A stretch of 64,000 nucleotides of DNA from DSUN01 sp035527715 (GTDB taxonomy: Bacteria; Planctomycetota; PUPC01; DSUN01). The notes beneath the pieces were generated by a model that worked only from the letters and a program-made list of their open reading frames with translations, made no database searches and had not been told where the DNA came from. The position numbers and the translations under genes were made by a program. Shown here in pieces: positions 59,373 to 64,000 of this stretch (its first letter is position 1; the number at the start of each line of letters is the position of its first letter). The DNA is taken from NCBI GenBank assembly GCA_035527715.1, contig DATKZY010000021.1, positions 1-64,000 on the forward strand, read 5' to 3'.

Positions 59373-59391
59373 GTGCGCGTCTGGCGCGCAC
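59373..59391. terminator. Hairpin after the HEAT gene
   Basis: GTGCGCG-TCTGG-CGCGCAC, 40 bp after the stop. It lacks a T-tract, so function as a terminator is uncertain. Confidence 0.35.
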
Positions 59392-59397
59392 GTCAGC

Positions 59398-59464
59398 GGG
59401 GATGAATGGATGGGTGGATGGGTGTCAGACAATCATCCATTGATCCACCCATCCAACCATCCCC
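59398..59464. repeat. 67-nt GGATG word-repeat hairpin, copy 2
   Basis: Reverse complement of the element at 9119-9185; by eye the two differ at about four of 67 positions. Lies between the HEAT gene and comF. Confidence 0.88.
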
Positions 59465-59501
59465 TTTGGTTGCGGCCACAGGCCGCCTTGAGAGGAACCG
59501 G

Positions 59502-60260
59502 GTGAAGCCCTGGCTCGAGGCCCTCTGGCGCCTGGTGTATCCCGAGCAGTGCCTGGTGTGCGGGCGGGTGCCGGGGGCGGACCGCCGGCATTTCTGCGCC
59601 GAGTGCTACCAGGCCCTGCCGTGGGTCGGCGAGCCGTCGTGCCCCCGCTGCGGCGCGGCGGCGGGCCTGCACGCGAGCACGGCCCAGGGCTGCGCCGCGT
59701 GCCGCAGCCACCGCTTCGCCTTTCGTCGCGCCGTGGCGCCCCTGCGCTACCAGGGCGTGGCGCGCGAGCTGATCCTGGCCTTCAAGCTGGGCCGCCGCGC
59801 CTCGCTCGCCTACGTCCTCGGCGACCTCCTGTGCAACTACCTCGGCGAGGGCGGCTTGAGCCAGGTGGTGGACCTGGTGGTCCCCGTGCCGCTGCACTGG
59901 CGCCGCCGCGTGCGGCGGGGGTTCAACCAGGCGGGGCTGCTGGCGCTCGAGGCCAGCACCCGCTTCCGCCTGCCCCTGGCCGCCGGCCTCCTGAAGCGGC
60001 GGCGCGCCACGATGACCCAGACGGCGCTCTCCGGCCTCCGCCGCGGAGCCAACGTGCGCGACGCCTTCGCCGTCCGCGCCGCCCGGAACGGCCGCCTCCT
60101 CGACCGCCTGGCCGGCAGGACGGCGGTCCTCGGCAAGCGGGTGCTGCTGGTGGACGACGTGTTCACCACGGGCTCGACGGTGAACGAGTGTGCCCGGGTT
60201 CTGCGCGCGGCGGGCGCCGCCGAGGTGCTCGTGGCCACCGTGGCGCACACGTGCCGGTGA
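59502..60260 (+). CDS. comF: ComF-family phosphoribosyltransferase-like protein
   Basis: 252 aa from GTG 59502 after GAGAGGAA; the frame is open upstream through the word repeat but that part is not protein-like. N-terminal zinc-finger cysteines CLVCGRV, HFCAECY, CPRCGAA and CAACRSH. The C-terminal phosphoribosyltransferase fold shows VLLVDDVFTTGSTVNECARV, the PRPP-binding loop. VVPVPLHWRRRVRRGFNQAG is also diagnostic. ComF proteins act in DNA uptake or processing in several bacteria. Convergent with murQ, 4 bp apart. Confidence 0.92.
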   Translation: MKPWLEALWRLVYPEQCLVCGRVPGADRRHFCAECYQALPWVGEPSCPRCGAAAGLHASTAQGCAACRSHRFAFRRAVAPLRYQGVARELILAFKLGRRASLAYVLGDLLCNYLGEGGLSQVVDLVVPVPLHWRRRVRRGFNQAGLLALEASTRFRLPLAAGLLKRRRATMTQTALSGLRRGANVRDAFAVRAARNGRLLDRLAGRTAVLGKRVLLVDDVFTTGSTVNECARVLRAAGAAEVLVATVAHTCR

Positions 60261-60264
60261 GGGG

Positions 60265-61167
60265 CTACTCGCCCAGGGCCTGGCGCAGGATGCCCTGGTG
60301 CCGTTCGAGCAGGGCGGCGGCCTCGGCGCGGCTCACGCCGCGGCGGGCCATGAGGAGGGCGGCCTTCAGCTCGCCGCCGGCGTCGGCCAGGCACTGCCGG
60401 GCCGCCTCCTCGCCCAGGCCGCAGAGCTGCCGCAGGATGCGCACGGAGCGGACGCGCAGCTTGTTGTTCGTCGCCCGCAGGTCCACCATCAGGTTGCCGT
60501 AGCACTTCCCCAGCCGCACCATCGCCGCCGTCGTCAAGGTGTTCAGCACGAGCTTCGTGGCCGTGCCGGCCTTCAGGCGCGTGGAGCCGGTGAGCACCTC
60601 CGGCCCCACGTCCACCGCGATCACCACGTCGGCCTGCGGCAGGTCATCGGGCCGGGGATTGCACGTGACGAAGAGCGTGCGCGCGCCCAGGCCGCGGGCG
60701 AACTCCAGTCCGCCACGCACGAAGGGCGTGAGGCCGCAGGCCGCAATGCCCGCGAGCACGTCCCTCGCCCCGAAGCCGCGCTCGCGGAGGGCCGCGGCGC
60801 CGTCCTCCGCGCGGTCCTCCGCGCCCTCGATGGCGCGCACCAGCGCGTCGGGGCCGCCCGCGATGACGGCCTGCACCTGCGCGGGGTCGGTGCCGAAGGT
60901 CGGCGGGCACTCGGCCGCGTCGAGCGTGCCCAGGCGGCCGCTCGTGCCGGCGCCGATGTAGAACAGCCGCCCGCCCGCCCGAAGCGCCGCCACCACGATC
61001 TCCACCGCCTGCGCGATCTCGCCCCGGGCCGCACGCACCGCGGCGGGCACCAGGTGGTCCTCCGCGCTCATCAGGTCCACGATCTCGAGGGCCGACAGGG
61101 TGTCGAGGCGCTCGCTGGCCGGATTGCGCTGCTCGGTGAGGGCGCGGTCGAGGGGGCTGTCGTCCAT
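60265..61167 (-). CDS. murQ: N-acetylmuramic acid 6-phosphate etherase
   Basis: 300 aa from ATG 61167 after AGAGGAA. The SIS domain is intact: LFYIGAGTSGRLGTLDAAEC then PPTFG, with the sugar-phosphate-binding serine and glutamate. Later ATKLVLNTLTTAAMVRLGKC and VDLRATNNKLRVRSVRIL are family-specific. MurQ removes D-lactate from MurNAc-6-P to give GlcNAc-6-P during peptidoglycan recycling. The kinase that makes its substrate, AnmK, is encoded just upstream on the same strand. Confidence 0.95.
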   Translation of the reverse strand: MDDSPLDRALTEQRNPASERLDTLSALEIVDLMSAEDHLVPAAVRAARGEIAQAVEIVVAALRAGGRLFYIGAGTSGRLGTLDAAECPPTFGTDPAQVQAVIAGGPDALVRAIEGAEDRAEDGAAALRERGFGARDVLAGIAACGLTPFVRGGLEFARGLGARTLFVTCNPRPDDLPQADVVIAVDVGPEVLTGSTRLKAGTATKLVLNTLTTAAMVRLGKCYGNLMVDLRATNNKLRVRSVRILRQLCGLGEEAARQCLADAGGELKAALLMARRGVSRAEAAALLERHQGILRQALGE

Positions 61168-61208
61168 GAAGCTTCCTCTGTCGTGTTGGTCGTGCCCGTT
61201 GGCCGTCA

Positions 61209-61289
61209 GAGGTGTTAGGTGTTGGGTGTCAGGTGTTAGGGGCCCAAACTTCCTACCCCCAACACCTACCACCTACCACCCAACACCGC
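61209..61289. repeat. GGTGTTAGGTGTTGGG word-repeat hairpin
   Basis: Left arm AGGTGTTAGGTGTTGGGTGT, right arm CCCAACACCTACCACCTACC. It overlaps the anmK 3' end: the right arm supplies the last codons and the stop TAG. Confidence 0.85.
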
Positions 61290-62520
61290 CTTCTCTTCGG
61301 CGGCGCCCCGGCACGATCTTCCCCAGCACGGCGGCCTTTCGCGCCCCCGTGGCCGAGGGCAGGTTGCCCGGGCGGCCGGCCATCGTCTCATGCGCGAGGA
61401 TGGCGAATGCCAACGCCTCCTTCGCATCCACCGGGATGCCGAACTCGTCCGAAAGGCGCACGGGCACGGGCGCGAATGCCTCGGCCAGGAGGCGCATCAG
61501 CGTGCGGTTGTGGCACCCGCCGCCGCTGGCGACCAGCTCGTCCACGCGGCCGCGCGGCGCGACGAAGCGCCGGCAGGCGTCGGCGATGCTCGCCGCCGTG
61601 AAGGCCGCGGCCGTGGCGAGCAGGTCCTCGCGCGACAGCGCGCCTTCGCGCAGGAGGCGCTCGGCGAACGGCACGCCGAACTCCTCGCGTCCCGTGGACT
61701 TCGGCGGCCTGCGCCGAAGGTAGGGATGGCGGAGGAGCCGGCGCAGCAGCGGCTCCGACACGACGCCTCGCGCGGCCATCGCCCCGTCGCGGTCGTAGGT
61801 GCGGCGGCCGCGGGTGAAGAGCGACACGAGGGCGTCGAGGAGCATGTTCCCCGGCCCCGTGTCGAAGGCCAACACGTCGGCGGCCCGGCAGGCGGGCGGT
61901 AGATGCGTTACGTTGGCGATGCCCCCGAGATTGAGGACGAGTCGCCCCCGGCGGCGGTGGCGCAGGAGCAAGTAGTCCACATAGGGCACCAGGGGCGCGC
62001 CCTGGCCGCCGACGGCCATGTCGCGGGGGCGGAAGTCGGCGACCGTCGTCACACCCGTCCGCTCCGCGATCACGCACGGCTCGCCGATCTGGAGCGTCGA
62101 GGAAAAAGACATCGGGAGTCTTTTCTGCGAAGCACCCGCAGGGCCTTTCAGGGAAAAGACTCCCGATGTCTTCTCCCGCGGCAGATGGTGAATCGTCTGC
62201 CCGTGCGAGCCGATGAGGGCGATGCGGCTCAGCGGCACCCCCGCCTTTCGCGCGATCGCAATCGCCGCCTCGGCGAACAACTCGCCCAGCAGCACGTTGG
62301 CACGGCAAACCTTGTCCACCGTGCCCGACGCTGGCGACGAGACCTCCGCGATCACCCTCCGCACGGCCGGGGGGAACGGGAACGTCTCGAACGCCCGCAG
62401 TTCCGCCCTTGTCGCGAGCCCGGCGCCCTGCACCGCCACCAGCGCCGCGGCCACCCCATCGAACGAAGTGCCCGACATCAACCCGATCACGAGGTGGGGC
62501 TGGCTCGATCTTCGCGGCAT
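61273..62520 (-). CDS. anmK: 1,6-anhydro-N-acetylmuramic acid kinase with a palindromic insertion
   Basis: 415 aa from ATG 62520. HLVIGLMSGTSFDGVAAALV is the ATP/phosphate loop; GSHGQTIHHLP, TLQIGEPCVIAERTGVTTVA, DFRPRDMAVGGQGAPLVPYV and GGIANVTHLP with DTGPGNMLLDAL are all family-specific. It phosphorylates anhydroMurNAc from peptidoglycan turnover, feeding MurQ. Between HLP and TLQIG there are about 27 residues, where the family has about 6; the extra stretch (GVFSLKGPAGASQKRLPMSF) is encoded by a 20-bp-arm inverted repeat at 62106-62172. The GGTGTTGGG word repeat forms its C-terminal end. The frame upstream of 62520 translates a TACGGATTACGAATTACGG word repeat and is not taken as coding. 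Confidence 0.92.
   Translation of the reverse strand: MPRRSSQPHLVIGLMSGTSFDGVAAALVAVQGAGLATRAELRAFETFPFPPAVRRVIAEVSSPASGTVDKVCRANVLLGELFAEAAIAIARKAGVPLSRIALIGSHGQTIHHLPREKTSGVFSLKGPAGASQKRLPMSFSSTLQIGEPCVIAERTGVTTVADFRPRDMAVGGQGAPLVPYVDYLLLRHRRRGRLVLNLGGIANVTHLPPACRAADVLAFDTGPGNMLLDALVSLFTRGRRTYDRDGAMAARGVVSEPLLRRLLRHPYLRRRPPKSTGREEFGVPFAERLLREGALSREDLLATAAAFTAASIADACRRFVAPRGRVDELVASGGGCHNRTLMRLLAEAFAPVPVRLSDEFGIPVDAKEALAFAILAHETMAGRPGNLPSATGARKAAVLGKIVPGRRRREGGVGW
62106..62172. repeat. 67-nt inverted repeat inserted in frame in anmK
   Basis: Perfect 20-nt arms (AAGACATCGGGAGTCTTTTC and complement; 62106-62125 and 62153-62172) around a 27-nt centre. Accounts for most of the extra residues in AnmK. 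Confidence 0.9.
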
Positions 62521-62523
62521 CTC

Positions 62524-62574
62524 TTGTCTAATCCGTAATTCGTAATCCGTAATCGGTAATCCGTAATCAGAAAA
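62524..62574. repeat. GTAATCCGTAAT word repeat upstream of anmK
   Basis: Five or six degenerate copies of a 9-10-nt word (CGTAATTCGTAATCCGTAAT). Only one arm, no inverted partner. Lies directly before the anmK start; another GAAGATGGTAAGATGG repeat precedes it. Confidence 0.8.
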
Positions 62575-62657
62575 ACCCATCGCCTTGCCAGGCCGCCGCT
62601 TCCCGCCCTTCGGGCGGGCGAAAGAGGAAGATGGTAAGATGGCAAAACAGCCAATGG

Positions 62658-63818
62658 CTAATCGGGTCCTGCGGCGAGACACAGCAACCGGAAACCGAAG
62701 CTGTAGTACCGGCGGTCAGGAGTGTTCCTGGGCCGATGCGCGGAGCGAAGAAACCAGGGATTGTCGTTCCACGAACCGCCCCGCAACACGCGATACCCGC
62801 CCGACGCAGGGCCGACGGGATCGGATTGGGTGGTGGCCTCATAGAGGTGATGCCAATCTGAGCACCATTCCCAGACGTTCCCGTGCATATCGTTGAGCCC
62901 CCAGGCATTGGGCTTCTTCTGTCCGACGTCGTGCGTCTGGCCCCCGCTGTTGCCATCGAACCAGGCGTACTCGCCAAGCATCGCCTCGTCATCGCCGAAG
63001 CAGTACTCGGCAGTTGAGCCCGCACGGCAGGCGTACTCCCACTCCGCCTCGGTCGGGAGGCGGTAGGCACGGTGTTCTATCTCCGAGAGCGCGCGGCAAA
63101 ACTCCACCGCATCATTCCAGGACACCGTTTCGACGGGCCGATTGGGGCCTTTGAAATGGGACGGGTTGGCCTTCATCACCCGCTCGTACTCCGCCTGGGT
63201 CACTGGGTGGACGCCGATGTAGAAGGGCTTGGCGATCGTCACCTCGTGAACCGGCTTCTCGTCGTTGCCACCCTTGTTCGATCCCATGAGGAACCTGCCG
63301 GCGGGGATGAGCCTGAGCCTTATGCCAATGGAGTTGGTGATGATCTCGCCTGACGCAACAGGTGGCTGGGATTCACGTTCCGGCGGCGGGGCTGCTCCAC
63401 CGGGCTTGAGGCCGAGCGCCTTCAGCCCTTGGACCACGCGGGGCACGATGGCCGCCACGCCCTGCGGGGGCACGCGAATCGAGGTCGAGGCGCCTAGCGC
63501 CACGCGCCAGCCGGGCTGGCGCTGCTGGAACTCCGCGTGGCTGATGCCGATGAGCACAGGGATGAATGCCTTCCGGCTCTCGTGGGCGATGACGATCTCG
63601 TTGTAGACCTGGTTCGAGCCGAGCGAGTCCGGGGAGATGAACAGGACAACCGCCCTCGCCCCCTCGATGGCTTCGTTGACCTGGGCGAAATAGGACGGCC
63701 CCGGGATGCTGTCGCGCTCGTAGTACCAGACGGAGTAGCCGGCCGCCTCGGTGCCGGCGGCCAGCTCAGCGGCGGCCGGGCCGTCCTCCTCGACGTAGCT
63801 GATGAAGACATCCGCCAT
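62658..63818 (-). CDS. TIR domain fused to an FGE-like domain
   Basis: 386 aa from ATG 63818. Residues 1-130 are a TIR domain: MADVFISYVEEDGPAAAELA, GYSVWYYERDSIPG, AVVLFISPDSLGSNQVYNEI then VIAHESRKAFIPVLI, with the Glu of YNEI where TIR NADases carry their catalytic glutamate. Residues about 175-386 are an FGE/sulfatase-modifying-factor domain: RLIPAGRFLMGSNKGG, VTQAEYERVMKANPSHFKG, RLPTEAEWEYACRAGS, GNVWEWCSDW and RVLRGGSWNDNPWFLRSAHR. FGE-like domains of this type often serve as ligand-binding modules. A TIR effector controlled by a ligand-binding domain would fit an immune or signalling role; that is an inference. No signal peptide, so cytoplasmic. Confidence 0.88.
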   Translation of the reverse strand: MADVFISYVEEDGPAAAELAAGTEAAGYSVWYYERDSIPGPSYFAQVNEAIEGARAVVLFISPDSLGSNQVYNEIVIAHESRKAFIPVLIGISHAEFQQRQPGWRVALGASTSIRVPPQGVAAIVPRVVQGLKALGLKPGGAAPPPERESQPPVASGEIITNSIGIRLRLIPAGRFLMGSNKGGNDEKPVHEVTIAKPFYIGVHPVTQAEYERVMKANPSHFKGPNRPVETVSWNDAVEFCRALSEIEHRAYRLPTEAEWEYACRAGSTAEYCFGDDEAMLGEYAWFDGNSGGQTHDVGQKKPNAWGLNDMHGNVWEWCSDWHHLYEATTQSDPVGPASGGYRVLRGGSWNDNPWFLRSAHRPRNTPDRRYYSFGFRLLCLAAGPD

Positions 63819-63958
63819 CGCGTCCTGCCTAACTGCGAAGCCAAGCGTACCCGGCGCGCTCCCCGCTGTCAAGGGGGGGGGTACACCTGACACGCCCCCG
63901 GTTTCGGGAAGGACGCTGTTCTTTGCCCTCAAGCCCCATCCGGGGCGGCAGGTGGTAG

Positions 63959-63978
63959 CCCACGGCGTAAGCCGTGGG
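63959..63978. repeat. CCCACGGC palindrome near the right edge
   Basis: CCCACGGC-GTAA-GCCGTGGG. Similar to palindromes inside the 31140-31440 element. The remaining 63819-64000 region holds no supported gene. Confidence 0.55.
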
Positions 63979-64000
63979 AACGCCGGACGCGCCCCACCGG

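Noticed and set aside
62658..63818. Diversity-generating retroelement target
   Set aside because: The RGGSWNDNPWF region resembles known variable regions, but no reverse transcriptase or template repeat was seen in the window.

Overview
The window is GC-rich bacterial chromosome, gene-dense on both strands, and most likely from a planctomycete or a close PVC relative. No marker gene such as rRNA is present, so this rests on gene content: very large secreted beta-propeller/CBM9-like proteins, a Ser/Thr kinase carrying formylglycine-generating-enzyme (FGE) domains, an ECF sigma factor beside a dockerin-bearing membrane protein, several Gfo/Idh/MocA oxidoreductases, and glycoside hydrolases of the GH78, GH38-like, GH172 and DUF4091-like types.

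Layout. 1-5.1 kb: a ChbG/YdjC-type deacetylase running off the left edge, coupled to a GH78 rhamnosidase-like enzyme, then a secretin-like protein. 5.1-26.4 kb: four giant exported proteins that share FlgD-like, propeller and CBM9-like parts, interrupted by a frameshifted DUF1016 nuclease, a Gfo/Idh/MocA gene and a compositionally different two-gene DUF5343-HEPN module. 26.7-31.1 kb: a minus-strand run of a MazEF-type toxin-antitoxin, a glycyl radical enzyme, a flavodoxin, a membrane protein with two CxxC motifs and a SelW-like selenoprotein whose in-frame UGA hides it from ordinary gene calling. 31.4-39.8 kb: a second Gfo/Idh/MocA gene, a lipid-A-synthase-N-domain protein with a GT2 glycosyltransferase, a GH38-like enzyme and a DUF4091-like protein. 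39.8-46.4 kb: a plus-strand cluster of ECF sigma factor, dockerin membrane protein, cohesin-like secreted protein, VIT/VWA protein, an unknown secreted protein and a DUF4349 lipoprotein. 46.4-64 kb: housekeeping and signalling genes (ParB-like, SecDF-P1-like lipoprotein, GH172, kinase with three FGE domains, N-acetylneuraminate-lyase-like, pyrF, pabA/trpG, SPOR protein, flavodoxin, HEAT protein, comF, murQ, anmK, TIR-FGE).

The most unusual property is DNA structure. Palindromic and word-repeat elements are everywhere, and many lie in frame inside genes. A 25-nt hairpin element occurs about 14 times and is translated in both orientations. Other elements supply the signal peptide of the GH38-like enzyme, the C-terminus of the dockerin protein, an insertion in AnmK and nearly the whole juxtamembrane linker of the kinase. 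A separate array of about ten hairpins, each with a 3-nt loop and mostly 21 bp apart, precedes the DUF5343-HEPN module.

The strongest candidates for undescribed biology are (1) the glycyl-radical-enzyme/flavodoxin/membrane-dithiol/SelW operon, (2) the protein-invading palindromic elements, (3) the 21-bp hairpin array next to the DUF5343-HEPN pair, and (4) the ECF-sigma/dockerin/cohesin-like surface system. All functional assignments are from reading the sequence. No database search was run.
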